Shown here: positions 15,864 to 26,029 of the stretch, piece by piece | How the letters are laid out: each line of letters begins with the position of its first letter | Position numbering within the stretch: the stretch's first letter is position 1 | Notes under the pieces: model-generated | What the model was told of the DNA's origin: nothing | Database searches by the model: none | The model's input: only the letters and a program-made list of their open reading frames with translations | Position numbers and translations under genes: made by a program | Source of the DNA: Pseudomonas sp. EpS/L25 | GTDB lineage: Bacteria; Pseudomonadota; Gammaproteobacteria; Pseudomonadales; Pseudomonadaceae | Length of the DNA stretch: 64,000 bases | Assembly (NCBI RefSeq): GCF_001512295.1 | Contig: NZ_LNUP01000015.1 | Coordinates: 529,058-593,057 of the forward strand | Direction of reading: 5' to 3'

Positions 15864-16384
15864 GACGCAGCCACTCCGGCTTCAGCATGATCGAGGTGCT
15901 GGTCAGCGTGGTGCTGATCTGCGTGGGGCTGCTCGGCATCGCCGCCCTGCAGAGCAAGGCCGTGCCCTTCACCCAGGATTCCGTCCAGCGCAATGCCGCC
16001 ATCATGTTGAGCAACGATCTGCTCGAACTGGTGCGCAGTCACCCCGACGCCGTCGCCGACTATCTCAAGGCGCCCGGCGACGACTTTCCTAGCGCGCCGG
16101 ACAGTTGCCTGCCCACGCCCGCGGCCGCGGCGGACCAGCTCGGCTGCTGGGCGGCCCAGGCGAGTGCGCTGCTGCCGGGTGCCGCGGATCTGCTGACCAG
16201 CTCCTTCTATGTCTGCCGCAATGCCACCCCCGGTCTTACCGGCGCGACGGCGTCCTGTACCGGCGGCGACTATCTCGAGATCCAGGTGGCCTGGAGCGCA
16301 CCCCTCGACAGCTGCCTGGACGGCACCGCGACCAGCAGCGGGACCAGCTCCATCTGTACCTACCGCGTACGAACCCGACTCTGA
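15860..16384 (+). CDS. pilV: Minor type IV pilin PilV
   Basis: A 174-residue prepilin starting at a GTG that overlaps the fimU stop (GTGA). The leader RRSHSG|FSMIEVLVSVVLICVG fits prepilin peptidase cleavage. The globular part is rich in cysteines (CLPT, LGCW, YVCRN, DSCLDG, SICTY), suggesting disulphides in the periplasm. PilV helps form the pilus-tip priming complex with PilW, PilX and FimU. Position and length agree with this. Confidence 0.85.
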   Translation: MRRSHSGFSMIEVLVSVVLICVGLLGIAALQSKAVPFTQDSVQRNAAIMLSNDLLELVRSHPDAVADYLKAPGDDFPSAPDSCLPTPAAAADQLGCWAAQASALLPGAADLLTSSFYVCRNATPGLTGATASCTGGDYLEIQVAWSAPLDSCLDGTATSSGTSSICTYRVRTRL

Positions 16385-16395
16385 AGGCGCCCGTC

Positions 16396-17307
16396 ATGCT
16401 CAACCGTTTCGCGACCGTACCGGTCCGGCAGCAGGGACTGTCCATCGTCGAGCTGATGGTGGCCCTGGCGCTCAGTAGCTTCCTGATCCTGGGCGTCACC
16501 GAGCTCTACATCAGCAACAAGAAGACCTACCTCTTCCAGCAGGGCCAGGAATTCAACCAGGAGAACGGGCGCTTCGCGTTGGCGCTGTTGAGCCAGGAAC
16601 TGGCCAAGGCCGGCTATCGCCGACGGCCGGACATCGCCATCACGCGGGATTTTCCCGCTGACAGCGGGACGACCACCACGGGCAACGCCCTGGGCTGCAA
16701 CTTCGCCGCCGGTGCGGCGGTGACGGGCACCGCCACCAGCCTCTGCATCCGCTACCAGGCCCGCGACGTCCAGGAGACCGATTGCCGGGGGCAGGTGCTC
16801 AGTGCCCAGTCTACCGCCCTGGCCAACAATGCCGATGCACCCTACGAGTATTCCAACACGGCGCAGAACGCGGTGATCGTCGAACGCTTCTCCCTGGCGG
16901 CCGATGCCAACGTCACGACCGGCGCGGCCAACGAGCGGCCCGCTGCCCTGGTGTGCGCCAGCAATCTGCTGGCCTGTGGCAATGGCGCCTGTACCCGCAG
17001 CAACGGCGACACCACGACCGCGCAACTCATCGGCGGCGTCCGCGACCTGCGCTTCGACTATGGCGTCGGCGCCGACCGCAGCGTCACCGCCTTCAGCCTC
17101 ACCCCCGCCGTCAGCGCCGCCAACCTGATCCTCACGGTGCGTTATTCCGCACTGATGCAGGCGCCAGCCCAGGGCGTGTGGGACAGCGGCGAGACGCCAG
17201 CCGTCCTGAGCCAGTGGAACGGGCGCTACGGCACCACCCTTACCGGCAACGCCTATCTCTATCAGATCGCCCAGGACACCATCACCTTGAGGAACCTGAT
17301 GCCATGA
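16396..17307 (+). CDS. pilW: Minor type IV pilin PilW
   Basis: A 303-residue prepilin. The processing site is VRQQG|LSIVELMVALALSSF, with Leu in place of the usual Phe at +1, which is common in PilW. A long globular region carries CNFAAGAAVTG and a C-terminal pilin-like fold ending GNAYLYQIAQDTITLRNLMP. It begins 11 bases after pilV and its TGA overlaps the pilX ATG (ATGA). Role: pilus priming and tip stability with PilX and PilY1. Confidence 0.88.
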   Translation: MLNRFATVPVRQQGLSIVELMVALALSSFLILGVTELYISNKKTYLFQQGQEFNQENGRFALALLSQELAKAGYRRRPDIAITRDFPADSGTTTTGNALGCNFAAGAAVTGTATSLCIRYQARDVQETDCRGQVLSAQSTALANNADAPYEYSNTAQNAVIVERFSLAADANVTTGAANERPAALVCASNLLACGNGACTRSNGDTTTAQLIGGVRDLRFDYGVGADRSVTAFSLTPAVSAANLILTVRYSALMQAPAQGVWDSGETPAVLSQWNGRYGTTLTGNAYLYQIAQDTITLRNLMP

Positions 17308-17927
17308 CCGTCTTGCGCAATCTCGCCGGACAACGGCAGCGCGGTGCCTCCTTGCTGATCGCGCTGATCCTGCTGTTGCTGCTGACGCTCCTGGCGCTGA
17401 CCAGCCTGCGCGGCGTCACCCTGGAATCGCGGGTGATGGGCAACATCAAGCAGCAACGCAACCTGCAGAGCGCCGCCGAAACCGCGTTGCGGGCCGGGGA
17501 GGGCGCGCTCGGCACGGCCGTCGTGGCGCCGGATCTGGCGAGCAGTTGCACGACGACCTTCTGCGTGCCCTATCAGCTGCGCAACAACGCCTATCTCAAT
17601 GCCGCCGGCACGGCCCTGGGCAGCGAGACGATCGGCGGTCGCAGCGTGCCCCGGGGCTATATGACGCCGCTGTTCCGCAACGGCGATCCCAGCGCCACCC
17701 TGGACGGCTACAGCATCCTGAGCAACGCCAGTGCCACCGAGACGCCCAATGCCCGCTGGTACGTGGTCGATCTCGGGCCGCTGGACAATGGCAGTGAAAA
17801 CAATTGTGCCCTGACCGGCTGTGGTACCCGCTACTACGAAGTCAACAGCTGCGCTGGCGAGGGCTGCGCGAGCCCACCGAGCGGGCAGCGGATCACCCTG
17901 AGATCCGTTATGACCAAATCCTTCTGA
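17304..17927 (+). CDS. pilX: Minor type IV pilin PilX
   Basis: A 207-residue PilX. The N-terminus QRQRGASLLIALILLLLLTL shows the PilX N-terminal domain with G|A at the cleavage site, and like other PilX proteins it lacks the usual +5 Glu. A conserved ESRVMGNIKQQRN block follows. It overlaps pilW by four bases and precedes pilY1 by 19. PilX links PilY1 to the priming complex. Confidence 0.88.
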   Translation: MTVLRNLAGQRQRGASLLIALILLLLLTLLALTSLRGVTLESRVMGNIKQQRNLQSAAETALRAGEGALGTAVVAPDLASSCTTTFCVPYQLRNNAYLNAAGTALGSETIGGRSVPRGYMTPLFRNGDPSATLDGYSILSNASATETPNARWYVVDLGPLDNGSENNCALTGCGTRYYEVNSCAGEGCASPPSGQRITLRSVMTKSF

Positions 17928-17946
17928 TCGACCGGAGACGCTATCC

Positions 17947-20900
17947 ATGAACGCGCAAGCCATGAACGCGCAAGGTCGCCGTCGCTTCCCGCTGCCCCTG
18001 CTGCTGCTCGCCCTGGCGACCAGCGCCCAGGCCGTCACCAACTTCCCTACCCAGACGCCGTTGTTCGTCAACAGCGCGGTGCCGCCGCTGAACATGCTGG
18101 TGGTGGAGCGCGACCACAAGCTCTATGCCCCGGCCTACAACGATGCCGCGGACCTGGATGGCGATGGTGTCCTGGACATCTATTACAAGCCGGGAGTCAT
18201 CGACTACACCGGTTACTTCGATTCCGCCAAGTGCTATGCCTACGATAGCGCCAATGGCTACTTCGTCCCCCAGGGGCCGGGTACGGCGATTTCCGGCACG
18301 CCCACGACCGGCACGCCGAAGAAGTGCGGGACCGGCAACAGCGCCGCGCCCTGGAGCGGGGACTTCCTCAACTACCTGACCACCTCGCGGATGGATGCCC
18401 TGCGCAAGGTGCTCTATGGCGGCTATCGCTCCACCGATACCGCGACCAGCACCGTCCTGGCGCGGGTCAACGTGCCGACGGATGCCCACTCCTGGGGCAA
18501 GGAATACAACCGTGCCAACGGCTACAACATCTCCGACTATGCGCCCATCAGCACGCCGAGCAGCACCAATGCCTACGTGCTGTTCGCCAACACCACCTAC
18601 AGCGGCCAACCAAGCCTGAGAGTCATCCCCAGTACCTCGGATATCCGCATCTGGGGTTGGGTGTCGCGCGAATCGGTCCAGGGGCAGAACACCGCGACCA
18701 CCACGTCCTTCTCGGACGTCAACCTGTCGGCGACCACGCCCTCGGGCACTCTCACCAGTTCGTCCGGCCGCAACGTCTACAGCTTCAACGTCCGCGTCCA
18801 GGCCTGCGTCAGCGGGTTGCTGGAAAGCAACTGCAAGGCGTATCCCAATGGGCAGTACAAGCCGACCGGGTTGCTGCACGACTATGGCGAGGGCAACCAA
18901 ATGTACTTCGGGTTGCTGACCGGCACCTACAACGACAACCTTCAGGGCGGGGTGCTGCGCAAGGCCATCAGTTCCTTCGCCAACGAGGTGGATGCCACCA
19001 CCGGAATCTTCGGGGTGGCCTCGGGGAGCGGCAGGAACATCACCTACACCAAGCAGGGCATCATCGCCACGCTGGACGGCATCCAGTATTCCTCGGATGG
19101 CTCCTGCTCGGGCTGGGCGTCTCCCGGCAACGACCTCGGCAACGGCCAGTGCTACAACTATGGCAATCCGCTGGGGGAGATGTCCTACGAGGTACTGCGC
19201 TATTTCAGCGGTGCCACCACGCCCACCTCCGGCTATGCCGCCGGTTCGGTGGACAGCGGTCTGGGGCTGCCGGCGGTGACCCGCTGGAGCAATCCCTACA
19301 GCACCTATCCCTCGTGCTCGAAGCCCTTCCAGACGCTGCTCAGCGACGTGAATCCCAGCTACGACTCGGATTTGCCGGACAGTGCCTTCACCGCGACCTC
19401 CGTGCCCGCCACGCTGACGGGGTTCAGCAGCCGTACCCTGGGGCAGACCATCTGGGACAACGAGGTGAGCGGCAACCGCAGCATCAACATCGGCGAAGTG
19501 GCCGGCAGCGCCACCGACTATGCCCCCACCGCCAAGACGGCGAACGGCTTCGGCAATTTCCGCGGCCTGCCCGACGAACCTACCCGGCAGGGTACCTACA
19601 ACGTCGCCAGCGTTGCCTACTACGGCAACAAGACCGCCCTGACCACCAGCGGGCAACGGCTGAAGACCTTCGCCGTGGCGCTGTCCTCGACCCAGCCGCG
19701 GATCCAGATGACCACCAGCCTCGGTACCCTGACCCTGGTGCCCTTCGGCAAGGTGGTCACCGGGGGCAATACCTATCAGGCGACCGAGCAGATCACCGGT
19801 TTCTATGTCGACACCATGGCCAATCTCAGCGGCATGCCGGTGGACAGCAGCAAGAACGGTGGTCGCCCGCTGATCAGTTTCCGCGTGGTCTACGATGACG
19901 CCGCCCAGGGCGGCGACTACGACATGGACGCCATCGTCCTCTACACCCTGGCCGCCAATGCCAATGGCACCATCACGGTCACCAGCGATACCCAGTATTC
20001 GGTGTCGGGCAACGACTCCCACATGGGCTACACCATGTCGGGCACCAACGCGGACGGCATCTACCTGGAGGTGACTGGCGGTGGGACCTCGTCCAACAGC
20101 GGGAACCTGCGCTACGCGCTGGACACGCCACCCGGTCGTCTACCGGGTGCCTGCGTAAACAGTTCGAGCAACTGTCCGGCCTTGCCGGGGCGCAAGAGTA
20201 ACAGCGTGGTCGTGAACGGAGGTTCCTCCACCTCGCGGACCTTCACCCCGTCGGCCAGCTCCCTGGTCACCAACCTGCAGAATCCGCTGTGGTACGCGGC
20301 CAAATGGGGCGGCTACAACTATTCCAGCAGCAACCCCCTGCCGGTCGCTGGCGACTGGGATTCCAACCGGTCGGGGACGCCGGACAATTACTTCCTGGTG
20401 ACCAACGCCTCGACGCTCAAGACCCAGCTATCCAATGCCTTCAACCAGATCCTGCAGAGCAACAGTTCGGTAGCGGCCCCGGCCGTGCTGCCCTACCTGA
20501 GCACCACCAATGGTTCGGCGACGCGCTATGACAGCTACACCACCTCCCTGAACGCCACCTACTGGAGTGGCGACCTGACCAAGACCACCATCGAGATCAC
20601 GCCCACCACCACCGGAACGGCGACCAAGACCAGCACCACGGCGTGGAAGGCCAGCGCCCAGATGCCGGGCTGGGCGTCGCGGACCATCAAGATGGCGGCG
20701 ATACCCGGGACGGGCACCGGTCTCCAGGACTTCACCTATGCGCTGCTTTCCGGGCGTCGCTATGGCGGCAACGATCTGCAGACCAACCTGGACGTCAACA
20801 AGGTCAACTTCCTCCGGGGTGACAACAGCCTGGCCACCTCGAGCTATCGCCAGCGCCAGACCCTGCTGGGCGACATCGTCAACTCGGCACCGGCGCTGGC

Positions 20901-22416
20901 GGTCGGCGCCCAGTACCTGACCAGCGCGGCCAACGCCCTGGAAACCGGCGGTGACTACGCGACCTTCAAGACCAACCAGGCCGCCGAAACGCCGATGGTC
21001 TACGTGGGTGCCAACGACGGCATGCTGCACGGCTTCAATGCCAACACCGGGCAGGAGACCTTCGCCTTCGTGCCCACGGCGGTGATTCCCAACCTCTATC
21101 TGCTGGCCAGGCCGAACTACAACAACGCCACCGCGTCGCAGCACACCTACTACGTGGATGGCTCGCCGGTGATCACCGATGCCTATTTCGGCAGCGCCTG
21201 GCACAAGGTGCTCATCGGCACCCTGCGCGGGGGCGGTCGCTCGATCTTCGCCCTGGACATCACCGACCCGGATGCCATCAAGCTGCTCTGGGAATTCAGT
21301 GGCGAAGCCAGCAATGCCGGCGGCAACAGCCAGACCAACGCCGCGCTGGGCTACAGCTTCGGCACGCCTCTGGTCTCGCGCCTGCATACCGGCCAATGGG
21401 CGGTGCTGACCGGTAATGGTTATAACGGCAGCGGTGGCACCGCCTCGCTGCTGATCCTCGACATCGCCACGGGCCGGCTGCTCAAGCAGCTGGATGCCGA
21501 GACCACCACCCAGAGCAACGGGCTGTTCAACCTCAAGGCACTGGACGTCAATTCCGACGGTATCGCCGACTACGTCTACGGTGGCGATCTGAAGGGCAAT
21601 CTCTGGCGCTTCGACCTGCTGAGCAGCGGCAGCCTGACGGCCACGGCGACCCTGAACGACTTCAGCGTCGCCTTCGGTGGCCGGCCGCTCTACACCGCGC
21701 GCAGCAGCGATACCAATGGCACGCTGCAGCCGATCACGGCACCGCCGTCGGTGGTCAAGCATCCCTCGGGCACCGGCTTCATCGTCATGTTCGGCACCGG
21801 CAGCTACTTCACCACCGAGGACAAGACCTCCACCGACCTGCAGAGCGTCTACGGCATCTGGGACAAGAACGTCTCGACCCTCGCCACGCCCAACACCACC
21901 AGCACCCTGACGGCGCTCCAGCGCAGCAACCTGCAGCAGCAGACCTTCACCTTGGAGTCCTCGCTGAACGGGACCAGCGCACGGGTACTGAGCAATACGA
22001 CGGTGAACTGGACCACCGCCAGTGGCTGGTACCTGGATCTGCAAAGCAACAACCAGACCCTCGGCGAGCGCGTGGTGAACCCCATGACGGCCAGCGGCCA
22101 GGCGTTGCTGTTCAGCACGGTCACGCCCAACGCGGATGTCTGCTCCTCGGGCATCACCGGCTGGACCTATGCGGTCGATCCGGCCTCGGGTGGGCGCACG
22201 GCCTTCAACGTCTTCGACCTCAATGGCGATGGTGTGGTCAACAGTCTGGACGGTCTCAACGGAACCGTCGTGTCGGGCTTCGGCAGCACTGCAGGCGGCA
22301 CCACGTTGTCCAATGACCAGGTATTCTCCCCTGACCCTGACAAGCTGAAAGCCATCAGCAAGGGCCCCCAGGCCTCGGGCCGGCAAACCTGGCGGGTGAT
22401 ACCGCAACCGCAATGA
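17947..22416 (+). CDS. pilY1: PilY1-type pilus tip adhesin/assembly protein, without vWA domain
   Basis: A 1,489-residue exported protein: a signal peptide to about residue 30, an N-terminal PilC/PilY region with DLDGDGVLD (about residues 70-78), and a C-terminal PilY beta-propeller starting near residue 1017 ([18 protein letters not shown]). A calcium-loop [10 protein letters not shown] lies near residue 1200 and a final DLNGDGVVN near 1424. P. aeruginosa PilY1 has a von Willebrand A domain with a DxSxS metal site at the N-terminus; none is visible here. GGAG lies before the ATG. It caps the pilus, counters retraction and probably binds surfaces in a calcium-dependent way. pilE follows with a four-base overlap, and no pilY2 is present between them. 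Confidence 0.88.
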   Translation: MNAQAMNAQGRRRFPLPLLLLALATSAQAVTNFPTQTPLFVNSAVPPLNMLVVERDHKLYAPAYNDAADLDGDGVLDIYYKPGVIDYTGYFDSAKCYAYDSANGYFVPQGPGTAISGTPTTGTPKKCGTGNSAAPWSGDFLNYLTTSRMDALRKVLYGGYRSTDTATSTVLARVNVPTDAHSWGKEYNRANGYNISDYAPISTPSSTNAYVLFANTTYSGQPSLRVIPSTSDIRIWGWVSRESVQGQNTATTTSFSDVNLSATTPSGTLTSSSGRNVYSFNVRVQACVSGLLESNCKAYPNGQYKPTGLLHDYGEGNQMYFGLLTGTYNDNLQGGVLRKAISSFANEVDATTGIFGVASGSGRNITYTKQGIIATLDGIQYSSDGSCSGWASPGNDLGNGQCYNYGNPLGEMSYEVLRYFSGATTPTSGYAAGSVDSGLGLPAVTRWSNPYSTYPSCSKPFQTLLSDVNPSYDSDLPDSAFTATSVPATLTGFSSRTLGQTIWDNEVSGNRSINIGEVAGSATDYAPTAKTANGFGNFRGLPDEPTRQGTYNVASVAYYGNKTALTTSGQRLKTFAVALSSTQPRIQMTTSLGTLTLVPFGKVVTGGNTYQATEQITGFYVDTMANLSGMPVDSSKNGGRPLISFRVVYDDAAQGGDYDMDAIVLYTLAANANGTITVTSDTQYSVSGNDSHMGYTMSGTNADGIYLEVTGGGTSSNSGNLRYALDTPPGRLPGACVNSSSNCPALPGRKSNSVVVNGGSSTSRTFTPSASSLVTNLQNPLWYAAKWGGYNYSSSNPLPVAGDWDSNRSGTPDNYFLVTNASTLKTQLSNAFNQILQSNSSVAAPAVLPYLSTTNGSATRYDSYTTSLNATYWSGDLTKTTIEITPTTTGTATKTSTTAWKASAQMPGWASRTIKMAAIPGTGTGLQDFTYALLSGRRYGGNDLQTNLDVNKVNFLRGDNSLATSSYRQRQTLLGDIVNSAPALAVGAQYLTSAANALETGGDYATFKTNQAAETPMVYVGANDGMLHGFNANTGQETFAFVPTAVIPNLYLLARPNYNNATASQHTYYVDGSPVITDAYFGSAWHKVLIGTLRGGGRSIFALDITDPDAIKLLWEFSGEASNAGGNSQTNAALGYSFGTPLVSRLHTGQWAVLTGNGYNGSGGTASLLILDIATGRLLKQLDAETTTQSNGLFNLKALDVNSDGIADYVYGGDLKGNLWRFDLLSSGSLTATATLNDFSVAFGGRPLYTARSSDTNGTLQPITAPPSVVKHPSGTGFIVMFGTGSYFTTEDKTSTDLQSVYGIWDKNVSTLATPNTTSTLTALQRSNLQQQTFTLESSLNGTSARVLSNTTVNWTTASGWYLDLQSNNQTLGERVVNPMTASGQALLFSTVTPNADVCSSGITGWTYAVDPASGGRTAFNVFDLNGDGVVNSLDGLNGTVVSGFGSTAGGTTLSNDQVFSPDPDKLKAISKGPQASGRQTWRVIPQPQ

Positions 22417-22877
22417 GTTCGAGAGAGAGCAGCAGCATGAGCAGCACGCGAGGCTTCACCCTGATCGAGGTGATGATCACCGTCGCCATCGTCGGTATCC
22501 TGGCCGCCATCGCCTATCCGAGCTATCAGAGCTACATCCTGCGCAGCCATCGCTCCGAGGGCATGGCCCTGCTCAGCGAGGCGGCGGCACGGATGGAGCG
22601 CTACTATGCGCAGAACAGCACCTACGCCACGGCCACGCCCAACCGGCTGGGCCTGACCAGCACGGCCAACGCCACCACGGTCGATTCGGCGAACGGCTAC
22701 TACAGCCTGAGCCTGACCACCCTGACCGCGACGTCCTATAGCCTGAGCGCGACGCCCCAGAACGCCCAGGCCCGCGACACCTGCGGCACCCTGACGCTGG
22801 ACTCCACCGGGCTGCGCGGCGCGGCGGGCAAGACGGCGACCAACGACGCCGCCACGGTCAGCAACTGCTGGCGCTAG
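22413..22877 (+). CDS. pilE: Minor type IV pilin PilE
   Basis: A 154-residue prepilin with the textbook site [23 protein letters not shown] and a C-terminal disulphide pair (DTCGTL...VSNCW). The ATG at 22413 overlaps the pilY1 stop (ATGA); a second ATG at 22437, with GAGAG upstream, is also possible and would shorten the leader by eight residues. It is the last gene of the minor-pilin operon and ends in a four-base convergent overlap with the next gene. Confidence 0.88.
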   Translation: MSSRESSSMSSTRGFTLIEVMITVAIVGILAAIAYPSYQSYILRSHRSEGMALLSEAAARMERYYAQNSTYATATPNRLGLTSTANATTVDSANGYYSLSLTTLTATSYSLSATPQNAQARDTCGTLTLDSTGLRGAAGKTATNDAATVSNCWR

Positions 22878-23713
22878 TCCTCCCGCGGCTGCACCAGGCC
22901 CGCATCCCGACACTGTTCCACCCGGCAGCCGCCGAAGCCCAGGGTGATCCTCTGGGTGGCGTCGGCCTTGCCGGCGTCGCAGGCTTCGTGCTCCACCACC
23001 AGGCGATTCAGGCGGTTGAGCAACTGCATGGATTCGTCGTAGGCGATCTGATAGAGGCTGAGGGTCGAGTCCTGGGTCAGGTTGTGCCCATAGACCACGT
23101 GGAAGGTGAAGTCCGGCGCGGCGCGATCCTGCAGGTAGAGGCGCTCGAAGCCGGCCAGCAGGTCGCCGGTGAAGTGGGCCAATAGCCGGCCCGCGCCTTC
23201 CTGGCTCTCGGTGCCGCGCAGCAGCGAGCGGGGGGTGAGCACCACCCGGTCTTCCTCGTCGAGACGGGCATAGCCCTTGCGCAGCCATTCATCCAAGACG
23301 GTTCGCGCGCGGACGTCGCTGCCGACGCTGGCCACCAGCGCATCGAAGCTCTGCTCGCCACCGCGGCGCTGGGTCCGTGGCAGGGGCCGCAGATTGCCCT
23401 CGGCATCGAGCAGGTCCAGCCGCGAGGTCCAGGCGCTGAGCACCTGCCATTCCAGGCTCGGGGTGCCGCGCGGCTGGTCGGGGCTGGCGTCGCGCAGGGT
23501 GCGGACCTCGCGGCGCGGCAAGCCGGTGAGTACCGAGATGCGGCTGTCGGAGTTGGGCTTGTCGCCCAGGGGTTCGAAGTCGCGCGCCACCTCGAAGTAG
23601 GTCTGGCGCAACAGGCGGTCGAAGGTCTGGTAGGTCACGCCGGAGGCGATGGCGATCCGCACCAGCCGACCGATGAGACTGCGAAGAAGCAAAGGAATCT
23701 TGGTGGAAAGCAT
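22874..23713 (-). CDS. DUF6502-family protein
   Basis: A 279-residue soluble protein resembling the DUF6502 family of uncharacterised proteobacterial proteins. It reads as a DNA-binding-like N-terminal half ([18 protein letters not shown] looks like a helix-turn-helix recognition segment) followed by an alpha-helical half with three cysteines near the C-terminus. A regulatory role is a guess from that helix-turn-helix look. It is convergent with pilE. Confidence 0.7.
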   Translation of the reverse strand: MLSTKIPLLLRSLIGRLVRIAIASGVTYQTFDRLLRQTYFEVARDFEPLGDKPNSDSRISVLTGLPRREVRTLRDASPDQPRGTPSLEWQVLSAWTSRLDLLDAEGNLRPLPRTQRRGGEQSFDALVASVGSDVRARTVLDEWLRKGYARLDEEDRVVLTPRSLLRGTESQEGAGRLLAHFTGDLLAGFERLYLQDRAAPDFTFHVVYGHNLTQDSTLSLYQIAYDESMQLLNRLNRLVVEHEACDAGKADATQRITLGFGGCRVEQCRDAGLVQPRED

Positions 23714-23842
23714 GCAGGAGAGGCTCGACGCGGATAACGCCCACTCATCTTCGCGGCAGCCAGGGGCGCCGTCAAACCGGCGGTGTCGTCGGCGGACCTG
23801 GCGAGAAGCGCGACGGGCCCGGTCCGCCGCGCCGAGGAGGAC

Positions 23843-23986
23843 TCAGCCGGGCGTGCCCGATTCGGTCTGGCCGGCCACGTCCGGGTCATCGGGGAACTCT
23901 TCCGGCTCCATGTCGGCATAGGGCAGCTCTTCGGGCGGCGGGGTGTCGCTGGGGTTGTCGTAGGTCTTGCGGTCGGCGTCGCTCAT
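23843..23986 (-). CDS. Small acidic hypothetical protein
   Basis: A 47-residue reading frame with GGGAGA eight bases before its ATG. It starts MSDADRKTYDNPSDTPPPEE and continues with further Pro, Glu and Asp residues; it has no hydrophobic segment and is very acidic. The good ribosome site and composition suggest a real gene, although it could be a chance frame. Its upstream gap faces the catalase-like gene. Confidence 0.55.
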   Translation of the reverse strand: MSDADRKTYDNPSDTPPPEELPYADMEPEEFPDDPDVAGQTESGTPG

Positions 23987-24161
23987 GATGATCTCCCGTG
24001 GTCGTCGCAGATATCGAACCCGTCTGGCCGGCGCCGTTCCCGAGCGGCCGCGGAGGCTTGCCTTATGTCGCGGCGACGGAGTTGGGCCGAACGTCCTTAG
24101 CGCGATAGCGGTCTACGGTTGGACCGTCTCGCCCGAATGACGGCGCCCGAGGAGTCCCGTG

Positions 24162-25265
24162 ATGACCACGCCCAACGCTGTTCACCCGCTGCCGTTCCAG
24201 CCCGCCTTCGAACAGGTGCCGGACGATGAAGCCGATACCATTCGCGCGATGGTCCAGGCCATGAGAGACATCGCCGAGACCACCTACGCCAACGGCGGCC
24301 ATGCCATTCGCAGCGTCCACGCCAAGAGCCACGGACTGCTCACCGGCCGGGTGACGATTCTGGGCGGCCTGCCCCCGGCCTATGCCCAGGGCGTCTTCGC
24401 CACGCCTGGCAGCCATGCGGCGGTATTGAGGTTCTCCACCAATCCGGGCGACATCCTGCCGGACAGCGTCTCCACCCCGCGCGGTCTCGCGCTCAAGCTG
24501 ATCGACGTGTCCGGTGCGCGCCTGCCAGGCAGCGAAGGGCAGGCGACCCAGGATTTCGTCATGCAGAACGCGCCGGCCTTCACCGCGCCGGACCCCAAGA
24601 CCTTTCTCAAGACGCTCAGGCTGCTGGCCAAGACCACCGACCGCGGCGAAGGGCTGAAGCAGGTGGCCTCGGCGGTGCTGCGCGGCACCGAGCAGGTGGT
24701 GGAAGCCTTGGGTGGCGAGAGCCCGACGCTGAAGAGCCTGGGCGGTCACCCGGAAACCCATATCCTTGGTGAGACCTTCTATACCATGGTGCCCTTTCTC
24801 TACGGGCCTTATTTCGCCAAGCTCAGCGTGGTGCCGGTGGCCCCCGAGCTGACCGCCCTGACCGATGCCCCGGTGGAGGTCAACGGCAAGCCCGACGGCC
24901 TGCGCGAGGCGGTCAACGCCCATTTCGCCCAACATGGCGGAGTCTGGGAGATCCGCGTGCAGCTGGGCGTCGACATCGAACAGACGCCCATCGAAGACGC
25001 CTCGGTGGTCTGGCCGGAAGACCTGACGCCCTATGTGACCGTGGCCCGCCTGGAGGTGCCGCCGCAGCCGGCCTGGAACGAGGCCCGCTCGCGCGAGGTG
25101 GATGACGGCATGGTGTTCAGCCCCTGGCACGGTCTGGCCGCGCACCGCCCGCTGGGCGGCATCATGAGGTCGCGTCAACTGGCCTACGAGATGTCTTCGC
25201 AGTTTCGCAGCGAGCGCAACGGCTGCCCACTGCATCATCCGCGCGGACCGGTGGAGCTGTCGTAA
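24162..25265 (+). CDS. Catalase-family (SrpA-like) haem protein
   Basis: A 367-residue protein of the mini-catalase/catalase-related family. Motifs: GGHAIRSVHAKSHGLLTG holds the candidate distal histidine (VHAKSHG), followed by VLRFSTNPGDILPDSVSTPRG (compare VRFST...RGFA of catalases) and near the end a conserved RSRQLAYEMSSQFRSERNG. Length fits stand-alone catalase-like peroxidases rather than full catalases. I prefer the ATG at 24162 (GAGGAG seven bases upstream) over the GTG directly before it. Likely role: organic or hydrogen peroxide decomposition. Probably cytoplasmic, as no signal peptide is seen. Confidence 0.82.
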   Translation: MTTPNAVHPLPFQPAFEQVPDDEADTIRAMVQAMRDIAETTYANGGHAIRSVHAKSHGLLTGRVTILGGLPPAYAQGVFATPGSHAAVLRFSTNPGDILPDSVSTPRGLALKLIDVSGARLPGSEGQATQDFVMQNAPAFTAPDPKTFLKTLRLLAKTTDRGEGLKQVASAVLRGTEQVVEALGGESPTLKSLGGHPETHILGETFYTMVPFLYGPYFAKLSVVPVAPELTALTDAPVEVNGKPDGLREAVNAHFAQHGGVWEIRVQLGVDIEQTPIEDASVVWPEDLTPYVTVARLEVPPQPAWNEARSREVDDGMVFSPWHGLAAHRPLGGIMRSRQLAYEMSSQFRSERNGCPLHHPRGPVELS

Positions 25266-25269
25266 AGGG

Positions 25270-25902
25270 TCAGTCGAGCTTGGCGAGCTCGGCGTCGTCG
25301 AGTTCGCGGGCGCGTATCGCAGCCGGACGGCTTACCAGCCCGGCCACGTAGCGCTCGAAGTGCGGACGCTGCTCGATGGTGCCGAAGGCCATGCCCCAGG
25401 CGAGATGGGAACCCACATAGACGTCGGCGGCGGTGAAGCGGTCGTCGACCAGGTATTCACCGGGCGCCAGGGCGGCGTCCAGGGTATCGAGCACCTCGGG
25501 GAGGCTGCCGTAACCCAGGGCGCGACGCTGCTGCGGATCGTCGGGCAGGGTGAAACCCATGGCCTGGTTGGTGGTGGCGGCTTCCAGGGGGCCAGCGGCG
25601 AAGAAAAACCAGCGGTAGTAGGCGCCGCGGGCCGGATCGTGCAGCGGCGGCGCGAGGCCCGCGGCGGGAAAGGCATCGGCGAGATAGGCGCAGATGGCCG
25701 CGGTTTCGGTCACCACCGCCGCACCGTGCCGCAATGCCGGTACCTTGCCCATGGGGTTGATCGCCCGGTAGGCCGCCGACTTCATCGCCGGACCATAGTC
25801 GATGCGCTGCACCTCGTAGGGCTGGCCGAGCTCTTCCAGCAGCCAGCGCACGATGCGTCCGCGCGACATGGGATGGGTATAGAGCACGGGCCGGTCGAGC
25901 AT
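25270..25902 (-). CDS. Glutathione S-transferase family protein
   Basis: A 210-residue GST. Residues 1-80 form the thioredoxin-like domain (LYTHPMSRGRIVRWLLEELG, then NPMGKVPAL and VTETAAICAYLAD, the glutathione-binding ET pair); the all-helical C-terminal domain contains FTAADVYVGSHLAWG. The ATG at 25902 is chosen over longer frames because the fold starts there. It converges on the catalase-like gene with four bases between stops. Likely a cytoplasmic detoxification enzyme. Confidence 0.88.
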   Translation of the reverse strand: MLDRPVLYTHPMSRGRIVRWLLEELGQPYEVQRIDYGPAMKSAAYRAINPMGKVPALRHGAAVVTETAAICAYLADAFPAAGLAPPLHDPARGAYYRWFFFAAGPLEAATTNQAMGFTLPDDPQQRRALGYGSLPEVLDTLDAALAPGEYLVDDRFTAADVYVGSHLAWGMAFGTIEQRPHFERYVAGLVSRPAAIRARELDDAELAKLD

Positions 25903-26029
25903 GGAGACGCTTCCTTGAGTTGTCGTACCCCTTAGCATAGGTAGGCCATCCACCAGCGTCCACGCGCCAGTGCGGCGGTGTCCTTCTGCTAGACTGGCAA
26001 ACCTTTACGAGCCGTTTCACAGGACTCCC

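Noticed and set aside
17941-20022. 693-codon minus-strand frame opposite pilY1
   Set aside because: Low-complexity shadow frame; pilY1 has a signal peptide, domains and operon context.
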